Assembly (NCBI GenBank): GCA_017354895.1
Contig: CP071493.1
Span: 5,828,001 to 5,892,000, forward strand
Source of the DNA: Podospora comata
Lineage: Eukaryota > Ascomycota > Sordariomycetes > Sordariales > Podosporaceae
Reading direction: 5' to 3'
Length of the DNA stretch: 64,000 nt
Under the pieces are notes generated by a model. The model did no database searches. It had not been told where the DNA came from and was given only the letters and a program-made list of their open reading frames with translations. The position numbers were made by a program, and so were the translations under genes. Below are positions 10,801 to 23,600 of this stretch, piece after piece. How positions within the stretch are numbered: the first letter of the stretch is position 1; every line of letters begins with the position of its first letter.

Positions 10801-13799
10801 CAGCCGAGCCCGTACAGCACGCCGGGTGCGACTAGCGGGTACACTTCCGCAGGTGGGTGAAATTTCTCGTGGGTTTGGAACTTCAACCCCAAACTCAATA
10901 CCACCCGCTCGACAAACTGGCTAACGTCGACTTGTAGACACCGGAGACATGATGGCTGCAACCATGCCGAGACCACCGTATCCCCCAATGTCATCCTACC
11001 ACACTCCTCAGTCCAACTCGCCCGCCTCGGTAGCATCGCCATCAGGTCATGATCAGCAGAGAAGCATGTATGGACAGCCTCCTTCGCAATTACACCAGCA
11101 GTCAATGTACTATGGCGGGCCTCAGCAACAGTACTCGTCCATGTCGGCGCAGACTGCTTCTTCCCCGTACGCTCAACACCCGCAGCAATCACACCAGTCT
11201 ATGGCCTCTCAACCAAGCATGATGATGTCTCACACGGCTCCTCAGCACCAGATGAGCCACCACACCTCGCAGCACTCGCAGGCCGGCATGACAGTCAGCC
11301 CTCGGCCTGGAAAGATTGAGACTCATGGTCTCACTAACCGGATACCTGGACCCTCTGCTCCCGTCTCCATCGGTAGCGCCTCATCCACTGGTCCTCAGAA
11401 TGGTGCTCCTCTTACCGCCCCAGCTGGCGGAGCTGCTGGCGTGAATCCCAACGCTGCCCCCGGACCTATCCCCGCCACCACGCCCCTTGTGGTCAGGCAA
11501 GATACCAACGGAGTACAGTGGATTGCGTTCGAGTACTCTCGTGACAGAGTCAAGATGGAGTACACGATTCGCTGCGACGTGGAATCGGTGAACCAGGATG
11601 AGCTGTCGGCCGAGTTCAAGACGGAGAACTGCGTGTATCCGCGCGCTTGCTGCCCCAAGGACCAGTACCGCGGAAACCGCCTTGTGTACGAGACCGAGTG
11701 CAACTCTGTGGGCTGGGCTTTGGCCCAACTCAACCCGCCTCTCCGCGGCAAGAGAGGTCTGATTCAGCGGGCTGTTGACAGCTGGCGCAACAGCAACCAG
11801 GACCCGAGACTCAGAAGTCGTCGCGTCCGACGAATGGCCAAGATGAACACGCGCAACAGCAAAGCTGGTTCAACGACACCGCATGCCACCCACATTGGTA
11901 CCCCAACCGGCCCAGGGATGCCCACCCCAACGGGCATGGGAGCGAGCGGCAACCCAGCGATTGGCAAGCCCGGCATGGGCGGCATGAACTCGTCGATTCA
12001 CCACCACCACGGCCAGCAGGATGGGAGTGCCCAGGGGGGAGATGAAGTCGGTATGTTTCACCAGATGGCCTGAAGCGCGCGCGTTTGTTCGTGATTAAGT
12101 GTGATACCTCTTCAAACCGCTCTGCCTTGCTCGTGTTTCTTTTTTGTTCTGTCGGTTACTGTTGCGTTATTGGGTTTTTCCATCTTTTTTACAGGGAGTT
12201 TCTAGTCGTTTTGTTTTTCCTTTTTTACCTGTTATATACCGGCTCGGCGACATTACAAAATCTCGAGCACACCGCATCGGGGGCAACCACAGGAACCTGG
12301 TACAAAAGAAAGATCTGTACATTACACTAGTTGCGCGTTTGCTGTTGTTGTTGTTGTTGTTAGTTTTGTTTTTGCTGGTTTTCGGTCGTCGTTTTTTCGT
12401 CGTCTGGCTGCTGGCACTGCACCATCACAGCATTCGCTTTGTTCACACATATCAACCAGCACCTTTTTCATCACACACTATACACACACACAACACACAC
12501 ATGTCAATTGCCTCACACTCTGAGCAAAACGGAGTGCCCTATCTGACGGGGCTTTGAAAACCTGTTCTGTACAAGAACGAAAAAGCACCCCCTTTGTTTG
12601 TATCCCTGCTTCTCGTTTGGAGGGTTCGCGAGTTCTTGCTGCTGTTTTCGTGGTTTGGGAAGCATCACACTTACCATGATCTGACGCGTGTCGTTCTTGA
12701 TACGTGGCAGCACGTATTCTCTCCTCCCTCTCTTCTCTGCCTTCTCCGCGAGGGGGGTGATTGAGGGGAGGGGAGAGCAAGTCATTATGTCATTGGTTGA
12801 GAACATGTTTCACTAACGGATTTATTTTCTCATGTCTTTTAGGCGACGGAGATTCCTACATGGACGAGCAACAGCATCACCACCACCATCAACCCCCGAC
12901 CCAGGCTGGATCTGCCTCGGGGTCCGAAGACCGTCCTTCTCAGGTTTTCACCGGCTACGGCTCCTACAACGGCGCGCCCACCCACGCTGGCTCGTCCAAC
13001 TCGATGTCGATTCACGACCAGCTGAGCGGCTCGCCTCATGCCAGCGGCGGCGGCGGCGCGATTGCGGCTCGCAGGATGAGCGCCGGGCGTGATCCCCGGG
13101 ATGACGAGCCCGAGGATTTGTTCCCCGATATCCCCGAGGCCAAGAAGCGCAAGTTTATTCTGGTCGAGGACTCCGACAGGCAGAGCCGCCTCCGGGTGCG
13201 CGTCACGCTGGACGGCGTGGACACGCGCGAGATTCCCGATAGCTTCCGCAAGAGCAGCAGTGTTTATCCCAGGTCGTACTTCCCCCGGGAGATGCAGAGC
13301 CCGCCCCCGAGCGCGACGGGAAGCAAGTTTTTCATGGACGACGCGAGTGATCATGACGGTAACGAGGACGATGGGACGACCGATACCGAGGGTCGCCGTG
13401 CTGGTCGCGGCGCCAGAAGCAGAGGTCGGACCATGGTCAAGGTTCCCATGGGCGAGGGCCAGGAAGGGGAGGTGGCCATTCCGAGGATGAGGAAGGGGTT
13501 TAGGGGGAAGGAGGTGAGGCTGAATGATTTGGGGTATCGGATGGCCTGGTTGCAGAGTAGGGTTTTTGCAGGGAGGACGGTGTTTTTGCAGCGAGCTTGT
13601 AAGTTTCTTTTTTTTTTTTGGCTGGCGAAGATTATGTACTGACATGTTGGTAGTGGACTGCTACAGAAACAAGACCCGAAGCGCCATGGAGTCGGTCATG
13701 CAAGACGTCAAGACGGCGGCGCCGCACTACGAGACGCGGGTCGGCAAGAGAAAGTGGAACGATCGGATGCGCGGGGGGGAGAAGAAGGAGGACGATTAG
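7851..13799 (+). CDS. Large nuclear regulator-like protein (fungal conserved domain of unknown function)
   Basis: Five coding exons join to 783 codons: 7851-7922, 10588-10852, 10938-12050, 12843-13598 and 13654-13799. Exon 1 encodes 24 residues including FKEEP, and its GTGAGT donor is phase 0. The 10588 acceptor (GACTAAT branch, TATGCAG) is also phase 0. The N-terminal half is His/Gln/Ser/Pro-rich low complexity. A compact conserved-looking domain follows (about residues 265-370) with WIAFEYSRDRVKMEYTI, the Cys-containing YPRACCPKDQYRGNRL, and an RSRRVRRMAK basic stretch. A second region (residues 485-750) has KKRKFILVEDSDR and YPRSYFPRE. I recall this as a fungal-specific DUF (possibly DUF8032) but cannot confirm. 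Architecture suggests a nuclear, DNA- or chromatin-associated regulator. Start choice: ATGs at 7851, 7860 and 7866 are in frame; the third has the best context. Confidence 0.8.
10505..10523. repeat. (CA)n microsatellite
   Basis: Short CA run about 65 nt before the exon 2 acceptor, inside the 2.67-kb intron of the regulator gene. Confidence 0.9.
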
Positions 13800-14473
13800 T
13801 TTCTGTCTTCCACCTTGCGCGACGTCTCTTTTTCTTGCGGAGCCACTTTCATGGACAACGACGACGACGTTTATGAGCATGAGCAATGAGCATGTGAGCT
13901 GGCCGTCTTTCTCCTGGCAGCACAATCCAAAAGTTCACGACTCTCTTGCAGAAGAGGAAAAAAAAAGCATCGGCATCAATCAGCATTCGTCTTGTTGAGC
14001 GGGATATTGTCAAAGTTTGTTTCGCTTGTCTTTTTTTTGTTTTTTTTTTCAGTTTCTGAAGTTTCGGCATTGGCATTGGGGGCATTTCATGTGGTGTGGG
14101 GGAAGGGGAAGGGGGGTGGAAAATGGGGGGGATGGTTTGGTGGCATTTGTGTTTTACAAGTTTTTGTCGTTTGGGTGTGTTTTTGTTTTGGGGGGGAGGA
14201 TGTTGTTGTTGTTATTGTTGGTATACGAAGAGACAAAAACATGGCGTATAGTTGTACCTAGATAGATGTATGTAGTGAAGGGGGGGAAAGGGGACGTGAT
14301 TGTGTAAGAAAAGTACTTGGGGTGTGTCAGAGTGTTTGTGGGTAGACGAAAAAAAATACATAAAAGTTAAATTGCAGGCCTGTTGGTTGTTGTTATTCTG
14401 TGTCGTGTGGTGGTTCGGGATTTGGGTGCTGATGTAAAGAGGTGTGTGTGTAGTGTGTGTGTAGTGTGTGTGT

Positions 14474-14529
<56 letters not shown>

Positions 14530-14676
14530 GTCCCCCTTCCTCTGTGGTCGGGGGAACGTGACGGAGGTCCGGAGTGCCCTTGTTGAACCCGACTTTCCTC
14601 TGTTATTCTTGCATCCCATCTCTGGTTTTTTCTATCTTTCCCACTCGTTTCTATCCAGAGTAGATATCATCCCAAA
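13800..14676. other. Intergenic region, G/T-rich
   Basis: Holds the 3' flank of the regulator and the promoter of the 14677 gene. The plus strand from 14.0 to 14.4 kb is strikingly G- and T-rich, with GGGG and TTTT runs. No gene is seen. Confidence 0.6.
14441..14527. repeat. Compound GT/GA microsatellite
   Basis: Interrupted (GT)n blocks followed by an uninterrupted (GA)n tract, ending about 150 nt upstream of the start codon at 14677. It may lie in the promoter or leader. Confidence 0.95.
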
Positions 14677-15207
14677 ATGGCCTCCCAACAACAACCAGCA
14701 GCAGCAGAAGCAGCAGCAGCACAGCAAAGCGAACCCCTCCGCCTCACCCCCCACGACACCTCTCCAGAACAACCCCAGCAACAGCAAAACAAACCCCCTT
14801 TCTCCTCTGCCAGAGATCTGCTGGAGTACCTCTACGAAGACGTAACCCGCCTCTCCCAGATCGCCTCAGAGAACTGCGTCCTCCACCCGGCAGACAACTC
14901 CCTGCCCCCCTGCCTCGGAGTCGCCGCCTGTCAGGCCCACGAGGAGGAGCTGCTCAAGACAACGAGGGGGACGCTAAAGATGAGGGTGGAGAGCATCACG
15001 CTCAGCTCCTCACACGAGTTTGGGTGCGTGATGGGCAAGTTTGAGCTCGGGGGCGGGGAGGTGAGAGAGACGTTTTGTGGGGTTTGGAGGTTTGAGATGG
15101 GGGCGACGGATGGGGAGGAGGTGAGGGCGGTGGAGCATTGGGAGAATCTGACTCCGGAGGCAAGGAGGAGGGTGGCTGAGTGGGTTGCGGGTGGGTTGAA
15201 AAACTGA
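14677..15207 (+). CDS. Small NTF2/SnoaL-like hypothetical protein
   Basis: This is a single open frame of 176 residues. The start CCAAAATGGCC has a good eukaryotic context. The first about 45 residues are Gln/Ala/Pro-rich and presumably disordered. The rest is compact: an alpha-helical start (SARDLLEYLYEDVTRLSQIA), then alternating beta-like strands with CVLHPADN, LGVAACQAHEEELLK and a C-terminal AVEHWENLTPEA. The pattern of an initial helix, an H-P-A segment and a terminal HWE strand resembles NTF2-like/SnoaL folds. This is my inference from the pattern, not a database match. No catalytic function can be assigned. It lies in tandem after the regulator gene, and its 3' end converges on the 15577 gene. 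Confidence 0.75.
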   Translation: MASQQQPAAAEAAAAQQSEPLRLTPHDTSPEQPQQQQNKPPFSSARDLLEYLYEDVTRLSQIASENCVLHPADNSLPPCLGVAACQAHEEELLKTTRGTLKMRVESITLSSSHEFGCVMGKFELGGGEVRETFCGVWRFEMGATDGEEVRAVEHWENLTPEARRRVAEWVAGGLKN

Positions 15208-15576
15208 GGGAGTGGTGAGGAAAATAGCATGTTCCAAGTAAGGTGATATATCAACACAGAGGGCATCATCATCACACGGGTCAGAAACTCAACTAGCTGT
15301 TCGTATGCTTATCAAAAAAGGAAAAAAGAGAGATGGGAAAATGTACATGTTCAAGCTCATCATGTATGCAAGCCCCCAAAAACCCCCTCCACATCACACA
15401 ACAATCTATATTTCCCACCACCCCCCACCTAAACATACTCGTTGCCCTTCCTCTTCCTACTCTTCCCCAAACCATCACTCCATCCCCTCCATGTCCTCCT
15501 CCTCCCCCTCTTCAACCTCCTCATCTTCTCCAACCACTCCCTATACCAGCCAACCTCCCCCTGATCCAACCCACCC
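15208..15576. other. Convergent 3' flanks
   Basis: Short interval between two convergent genes. No independent feature is seen. Confidence 0.5.
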
Positions 15577-16701
<1,125 letters not shown>

Positions 16702-17824
16702 ATCCCCCTCCAGTAAAGCTACCTATCTCACGCCTCGATATGGCAACCCGACAAGACCATGAAGTTCTGACAGCGACGGTGATAATCCACAAGAGGGCCG
16801 TTGGTACAACGAACAACAAATGCGTGTGTTATCAAGTCAAAGAAATAATGATACAAAAGAAACACAAATACAGAGAAGCGGCTATGCTGGCGAGAAGCAG
16901 ATAGACAGTACTTGAGAGAAACTTCTCCATATTCCGGCAAAGCGGTGGCCGCGAGTAAGAGACAGGAACCGAGGAACCGAGGAGGTGAAGGGTGTTTGTT
17001 GATCGAGTCTGCGGACATCCCCATGGGGATATCAAAAGAAAAGATGTTATCACGGTCCCAAGAACTTGTGAAGTGAGGTACACCAGCCAAAAGATAAAGC
17101 AAAGGGATAGGGGGCGCTCCGCTTGGAGCTAGGCCATGGTCTGAAGGCTTGCGGGAGCTTCCCCGGATGCCTGAGTCGAAGATTGGTGATGGCGATTCTG
17201 GTTGACGCGAATACTGGGGGCGGTGAGATGTGTTATATGCTACAGGAGAAGTAGTGTAATCTAGACGACGGAAGATTCTCAGATTCGAACCTGAACGAGC
17301 CGGGGGTGCTGGTGCGCCAGACTAAAGCAGAATGAGTAGGTATCTGCAAAAGACGATACAGCGAGAGAAAAGCTCAACGGGTCGTGCTTCGGAGACAAGC
17401 AAGTGGGTGTGTCGCTCTTGGCCGAATGAGCCAGTGGCCTATCCTCGGAAACCTTGGGGAAGGAGGAGTCTTCAACCCAACTCGACACCTACGCTAAAAC
17501 CAACGTTAAACCGACTGCTCATGCCTATGTTGTTCAATCCAAGATCGAGGATTTATAAGAGATCACAAGACGATGATGCCTGACTCACAGACAAGACACA
17601 TGTTAACAACCAAAACAGATCTTTATGTTAACCTTTCCAAACAGCGCTTTTGCCTCCTACCAATCCGTTCCAATTCAGTCCATCTATATTAGACCCAAAT
17701 CCCAAACCCCGCTCAGCCAAACAAACGTATATTCAAACACATGGAAAGAAATTGTCAGAACTTCATGCCATCATCACACTCATCATCATCATCATCATCA
17801 TCATCAGCATCATCATCACCACTC
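16702..17824. other. Intergenic region
   Basis: Contains the upstream region of the secreted poly-Asn gene and the 3' flank of the charged-repeat gene. No coding or RNA gene is supported. A GGTTCGAATC-like box on the minus strand near 17283 does not fold into a tRNA. Confidence 0.5.
17779..17818. repeat. CAT/ATG trinucleotide repeat
   Basis: Nearly perfect CAT units lie immediately 3' of the stop codon (17825-17827) of the minus-strand gene, so they would fall in its 3' UTR. Confidence 0.9.
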
Positions 17825-20632
17825 CTAGTCCCTCCTCTCCCGATAAGACCTCCTCGACTTGCCACCATACTCCTCGTCATCATCTGACTCGTACCTGTGG
17901 CTACGATGTCTGTCCCCCCTCTCCCGGCGGTCATCGTCATCCCGGTCCCGTCTGCTGTGCTGACGGTGCCTCCTCTTCTTGTCGTCATCCTCCTCCCTGT
18001 CATCGTCTTTTCCCTTCTCAGCTTCATACTCTTTCCGACGACGCTCTATGATTTCAAAATCCTCTGTCAGCAAACTACTCTCACTGTAATTATCACTGTC
18101 TGAATCATCATCGAAGGGGTAGTAGGTACCTCTCAGAGTAGCCGTGGCGTCGGCGTACGCCTGAATCTCCTCCTTGCTCAGCACCCTCAGCACAATGACG
18201 AAGTCGTCTCTAACTTCGAACCGCTCTTTGCCAATGGTGAGAGCCTCGGGATTGACCATCTTCCTGCTAATCTTGGTCCACCTGGCTCCAGGAGGCACGT
18301 TGGCCTTGGTCTTGTCATCCTTGTGAGGCGCAACGCCCTCCCGGACCGGGTTGGGTTCTTCCGGGAACTTGGGCTTGGGCTGCTTGAGAATGCCCTTGAT
18401 GGGCTTCTTCTCTGGCTCCTTCTCCTTGGGAGGGTCGACGACACGGACAGTTCTGTCGGTCGAGGAAGGGGGTGTGATCTCGCCGCTGCTGCTGCGGCTT
18501 CCGACTCTGCTGGAGTCTTCCTTGACAACCATGGCCGAGTCGTCCTCGCGGTCACGCTTGTCGACAGGGGAAGGTCTGCGCTCGGGAGAGGGCTCCCTCA
18601 CGGCGGGAATTTCCGGCTTGAACGAGCTGGCCTTGTCCTTTTCTTCAGTCTCGGCCAGCTTGGCCTTGAGTTCAGCCAAACCAGCTGTGTCGTTGGGGTT
18701 GAAGGCCGACGAAGCAGCTCTTGGCCGGCGACGAATTGGTCTGCTCTGGCCGTCCTCTTCCCGGTCTGCCGGGACGGGCACGTTATCGGCATTGGCCTTG
18801 GAATCATTCTCCGGCCTCTTGCGGTCGGGCTCAATTTGTGCCGGTGGCTCATTGCGAGCAGTCTTTTCGCGTTCCTTTTCACGCTCCCTCTCGCGATCTC
18901 TATCACGCTCTCTATCACGCTCTCTCTCTCGCTCCCTCTCCCTTTCCCGTTCCCTCTCGCGATCTCTCTCTCGCTCCCTTTCTCTGTCCCTCTCACGATC
19001 CCGTTCACGATCTCTGTCACGATCACGGTCCGTCGGATGCTCTACAATCTCAAAGTCCTCATCGCCTAGAAGTGGCTCCTTACGAGGAGGCCTAGAGTAA
19101 GCAGACTCAGAGTCACCGTATCTCCGGCGGTCGTCCTCTTCATCTCTGTATCTCCTGGATGGCGAATCATTCTTTTCATCTTTTCTGCCCTGCAAAGCAG
19201 CCCCGATGCCGAGAGACGCAGCGGCAATGCCAATGCCAGCAGCGAGTGGGTCAACCTTGGCCTTTCGGCCATCACGATCACGTTCGTCCTCCGAAGGCGG
19301 TGACCTGTTGTGCCTCCTTCTGTCTCGGTCGTAGTCGTCATCGATGGCGTACTCGTGGTCACGATCACGGCGTTCCCTCCGCTCTCGATCATCGTGATCG
19401 CGACGGATGACTTCCAAATCGTCGTCTGATCTCCTCCTCACCTCGCGATCTCCATAGTCCCGGCGTGGTTCCCGGCGTCGGTCGTCATGGTAGATCCGGT
19501 CAGGGGGCCGGCGGGGTTCGTCGAGGGCCGATTCCACGCGGAGGCCAAACCCTCGACTGGCGACATCGTCTTGGAAGTATCCCCGATCACGGTCAAAGTC
19601 GTCATAGTAGTCATCATAGTGGCCGGCGCGTGGCGGGCCATTTTCGAGGAGATTTAGTGGGCGAGTGCTGGGAATGCCGTGTGGTTCCGACATGGGGCTG
19701 CCAGGCGGGCCTTCGATGGCCAGGCCAGATCGCCTGGCGTCCGGTGCACCAGGCATGCGTACACCAGCACCATCGTAGATGCCACCAGCCGCTGGCATTG
19801 TCGGAGCTCGGTTGATCTTGTCGAGACCCCAGGTGGTAGGCGGTGGTCCTTGACGAACCCGCCTCCCTTCATTTTGTTCGTATGGGCGGCCCATGGCCAG
19901 GTCGGTGCTGACACTGACGGTAGGGCGGTAGTATCGATCCAGACTCTCTCGTCGTCTGCGCGGTCGGTCGTGCTCGAGATCGTAGCGAGCAAGCTCACTT
20001 GGCTTAGTATACTCGAAGCCATCGTCCTCGTAGTCGACCGTGTTGGAGCGAGGGGGCCCGGTGTAGACGGGGCGAGTTCGGTATGGATCTCCCCCGCCGC
20101 GTGGGAGCCTGTCGGTTTCTGTCCTCTCCTTCAGCCGCCGGTACTCGTCGTCATCCATGGCGGCGCTGAAGGGAGCAGGGCCTCCGGGTGTGCGGCCTCG
20201 GTTGGCCGAGACGGCGGGCTGGGTGTAATACTGCCCCTCGTCGCTTGATCGGTAGGGGTCACGAGAGTCACGCGAGGGGCTGTTGGACCTGGGAGCGGCG
20301 GGTGGGTGCTTGGTGGTGACAATGATCGGCCGCTTGTTTGCAGAGTCGATGACGCGATCACGAGGGCCGTCCTTGACGCTGGTGCTTCTCGCAACGGGCT
20401 CTTTTCTCACGGCGTACGAAGTAGCGCTGACAGGAACGGCAGTAGGACGGTAGTCGTCGGATGGTCTCGTCAAACCCTCATGGAGGGATGCTGTCATGCT
20501 ATGGATATCGCCGCTGTAGAGAGGATAGCCGGGACTGTGTGTCACGGGCAACGAAGCTCGTGCTGGATTGTAGATGGGAGGGGACCGTCTTCCCACGGCC
20601 CCCGAGTATCGGTATCTGGCTGGGTCGGCCAT
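17825..20632 (-). CDS. Charged-repeat protein with a conserved C-terminal fungal domain
   Basis: This is an intronless 935-residue frame. The start AATAAAATGGCC is in good context. Most of the protein is disordered, rich in Arg, Asp, Glu and Pro with many RRR and DDD clusters. A dense RD/RE repeat (RERDRERDRE type) covers about residues 530-580. A short apolar segment, AAGIGIAAASLGIGAAL (residues about 460-476), interrupts the charged chain. Near the C-terminus (about residues 775-850) is a compact segment with PPGARWTKISRKMVNPEAL, FEVRDDFVIVLRVL and ATATLRGTYYPF. I recall this as a fungal DUF (possibly DUF8035), of unknown function. The tail returns to KR/D/E-rich repeats. RD/RE repeats are typical of RNA-processing proteins, but no RNA-binding domain is visible, so the role stays open. 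Confidence 0.85.
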   Translation of the reverse strand: MADPARYRYSGAVGRRSPPIYNPARASLPVTHSPGYPLYSGDIHSMTASLHEGLTRPSDDYRPTAVPVSATSYAVRKEPVARSTSVKDGPRDRVIDSANKRPIIVTTKHPPAAPRSNSPSRDSRDPYRSSDEGQYYTQPAVSANRGRTPGGPAPFSAAMDDDEYRRLKERTETDRLPRGGGDPYRTRPVYTGPPRSNTVDYEDDGFEYTKPSELARYDLEHDRPRRRRESLDRYYRPTVSVSTDLAMGRPYEQNEGRRVRQGPPPTTWGLDKINRAPTMPAAGGIYDGAGVRMPGAPDARRSGLAIEGPPGSPMSEPHGIPSTRPLNLLENGPPRAGHYDDYYDDFDRDRGYFQDDVASRGFGLRVESALDEPRRPPDRIYHDDRRREPRRDYGDREVRRRSDDDLEVIRRDHDDRERRERRDRDHEYAIDDDYDRDRRRHNRSPPSEDERDRDGRKAKVDPLAAGIGIAAASLGIGAALQGRKDEKNDSPSRRYRDEEDDRRRYGDSESAYSRPPRKEPLLGDEDFEIVEHPTDRDRDRDRERDRERDRERERERDRERERERERERERERDRERDRDREREREKEREKTARNEPPAQIEPDRKRPENDSKANADNVPVPADREEDGQSRPIRRRPRAASSAFNPNDTAGLAELKAKLAETEEKDKASSFKPEIPAVREPSPERRPSPVDKRDREDDSAMVVKEDSSRVGSRSSSGEITPPSSTDRTVRVVDPPKEKEPEKKPIKGILKQPKPKFPEEPNPVREGVAPHKDDKTKANVPPGARWTKISRKMVNPEALTIGKERFEVRDDFVIVLRVLSKEEIQAYADATATLRGTYYPFDDDSDSDNYSESSLLTEDFEIIERRRKEYEAEKGKDDDREEDDDKKRRHRQHSRRDRDDDDRRERGDRHRSHRYESDDDEEYGGKSRRSYRERRD
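18890..19035. repeat. Imperfect hexamer repeat coding RD/RE
   Basis: Degenerate hexanucleotide units (CGNGAN-type on the coding strand) encode the Arg-Asp/Arg-Glu array of the 17825-20632 gene. The antisense frame reads as an Arg-Ser repeat and is an artefact of the same DNA. Confidence 0.9.
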
Positions 20633-23600
20633 TTTATTGTTGCTAGTAGCTAGAATCCCACCAGTAACGGACGAACAAGAGGCGATTGAGTCAACGAGGG
20701 ATATCTCAACAAGCGGCCAGAAAGAGCTCTAGCAAAAAAGCGGTGGGATAAGTGAGGGGAAGGTTGAGAAGAAACAGGCAAGGTAGCTCAATGGAGGTGC
20801 GGTATAAGGTGTGTGTGGCCGTCTCTCTCTCCCCAGGCTGCCCGTCGGGGGCGCAGCGTAAGCTGGTTGGAAGGAGATGGAGACCTCCGTCGGAGGTGTG
20901 CGCAGGCGGGGTTATTGCTCAGAAAGTTCGTGTGTGTGTGTGAGTGATGGCGGGGCTCTCTCTCGTTGACGATGTAAGCCTGCCTTGCCCCTCCTACTTA
21001 TTCAGAAACACCCCGGCCCTGTTCGGCAGCACAACGCAGCTTTGCTTCCACAGATGCTGATGGAAGACTCGAGTTCGATCAAAATGCGGATTTCTGCTGA
21101 TTGGGTCGCAGGGAGGAGACGGTGAGAAAAAGAGGGCGGACGAGTGGTGTTCCGGCGCCGTGGGGTCGCAGTACAGGCCTTTGAGGAAAGCAGTCCGTGG
21201 GGTAATTAATTCGATTCGACTGTTTGACGGGACGAGCTGTGAGCGGTCGGTTGGTGTTTGTGTGCGTGCGTGTGTGGTGTCGTGTGGAGGAATTGATCGA
21301 ATAAAAGACGCTTCCGTTATATGACCCGGGTCATCTGTGTCTTCTTGCTGTGTGCTTCCAGGGAATGCGACCAAGGTGGGGTGCCGTGTCCGCCTGATGC
21401 CCAATCCTCCGTCCTCTCCCTTTACAGGCCGAGTTGCCTCTCTTGGTCACCTTCGTCTTGCCCCACACCTACCACTATGTACTGGACTGTGTGTACCTTT
21501 CTCAATCTTCAGTCTCCCGGCAGGAGACGATAGGACAAGGCTGTGACGGATGTGACAGCCTACACAAGCGACACAGAACGAGCTGAAGCTGGGCTGCAGG
21601 TGTTGTGTATAGTGAGACGATAGTCAATATTCGCAATCAACCGTGGGACGAGGCAATATGGCAACTTGTCAGTAGCCGGGCACGCAGGGAGGAGATGCCG
21701 GCTGCCGTGGACGAGGAACTTCCAGCTTGGGAACAGGTCCCGGTTGGCTTGTAGGCTGTCTCACGCATAGCTAGCCTCTGTTGTTGCAGAGTTGCCTGGT
21801 TCTCTTTTGCCTTTGGGACTACGAGGTACACTATACCTTCAAATTTCTCTAGGTGCAGTAGATGGCGCATGCTCCCCCTTTGGACACGGCCTGATGTGAT
21901 TTCGTCGTGGAAATGTCTCGCCGGCAGGGCACCGATGAGGGTTTCGGAGTGGTTTGCCTGCCCTATGTATGGACCCGACCGGGGGTCAGCCCACCAGCGC
22001 CAATGAGAGTGGAGATCCGGCTTTGCGGGCTGTTATTCTGGACAGTCGGTGATTGGTCAGGCTATCATCAGGTGGTCATAGCTTTCAAGGTGAAGAGATG
22101 ACGTCCGTCGTTGACAGCAACGTCTTGTGGTCGATGGACCCTAAGATTGATTGTTTCTTTGCATCACGAGCGCTTGTGATTACATGAGAATTATTCTAGG
22201 CTGCTTGTTTTTTTTGCCGCATCTATTTGAATATCACCATGACGCACCTAGGGTCCAGCGATCCTCCAATCGTACGGAGTACACGACACACAAATGCTTC
22301 TTAGCATCTTCACCATCCACACCGTTGACCTCACCTTGGAGTCCAAAATCTCGCAAATGGGAATTCTAAACACCTCGTGTGGACAGGATGCCATGAATAC
22401 ACACAGCTGGACTTACGGTAACCACTCCATTGCCCGCCGATGCTATGAATCCCACAGCCAAGCACACCACTTGCGTTGCAAAAGTGCACGAGTGGCAAAC
22501 TTTTATACAGCCTCTGGTGACGAGTTATGCAGTAGTACCCAGCTCTGTTTCACAGCAGTCCATTAGCACCAGTTGTTTCTGCACAGCACACAACTCAAGA
22601 CGCAGGAATTCCGGATTTTCTGCTCCTTCTTTTTATTTTTCGCTAACATTATCGAGCAGATCGTGCCGACCCGACAGCCGACAACCGATAATCGTCAGCG
22701 ATCGATTAGTCAATCGCTGGCCTCTCTCTCACACCCTCTACTCAGGTACCAAGTGTTGGACTTTTTGTTCCCGAACGAGACATGGCACGCATGGTCGTCT
22801 TCAAGCACCATCAAGCATCAAAGTCAAGGTAACATCTGAAGATGTTGCTCTCCCCCACCAGAACAGCCAATAATTCCACACCAAAGTTGGCTGGGGGGGG
22901 CATTGGGCATCTACGACACACGCATGCGGTCCCATTTCCATTTCAACCCAACCCAATTAGTTAATCATGATGAGTCCCGTGATGCTCTCAACTGGCTCCT
23001 CCGTTCCATCCCGTCCCGTCCCTCAGGGGCCTCTAACGATGCTCTCAAGCAAGAAAGTATCGCTTGCTCTGGTCCGATTGGCATAATGGTACGCGATTGC
23101 AGCGCGGGAGGGAGCGCTCTCTCCACTCACACGTGGAAGGGTGATGGTGCTCTTGACTAATGTCAGTGATTCTCCCAACGTTCCAGCAATTCAGAGCTCT
23201 CAGACCGCGGGAAGCGGGGAGATGGGACGACGGGAGTGAGGAGGGGTGGAGGGGGCCCAAGTTGGTGGTGAACGCGGAGGGAGCATTCACTCCCCTTGCC
23301 CCATACCCCTTTCTTTCCACACACCCGTCCGCTATTGCATACATTGAAGCGCGGTATACCCGCCTGGGCAACGGCATGTCGTTCTTGGCAAGTCGTCTGG
23401 CAGTTGAGTGGGGGGGTTGCCCGGTACGAGATGTTTATACCAACAGTCTCTTGCTGAGTCTGTGTGGGCCTACCTGATGTACAAATTGTACCTAATTCTA
23501 GTTCTGGGTGTGGTTACCAGGAAAATGCCAAAGCCTCATCTAGATAAGCTGTTGTCACTGTTTTGGTTTGGTGGCTAGTGTCACACACGCAGCTTCGAAT

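Noticed and set aside
12085-12557. Hydrophobic frames inside the 792-nt intron
   Set aside because: They arise from T-rich intron sequence and lack start context or continuity.
17260-17340. Possible minus-strand tRNA, because of a GGTTCGAATC box near 17283
   Set aside because: The flanking bases do not form a 5-bp T stem with a 7-nt loop, no matching acceptor stem exists, and no A box is found at the right distance.
18323-19100. Two plus-strand frames of about 249 codons with an Arg-Ser repeat, resembling an SR protein
   Set aside because: They are antisense shadows of the RD/RE repeat in the real minus-strand gene; no start context or splice support.
23065-23110. tRNA-like A-box string (GATTGGCATAATGGTA)
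   Set aside because: No B box or acceptor stem follows within a tRNA length.
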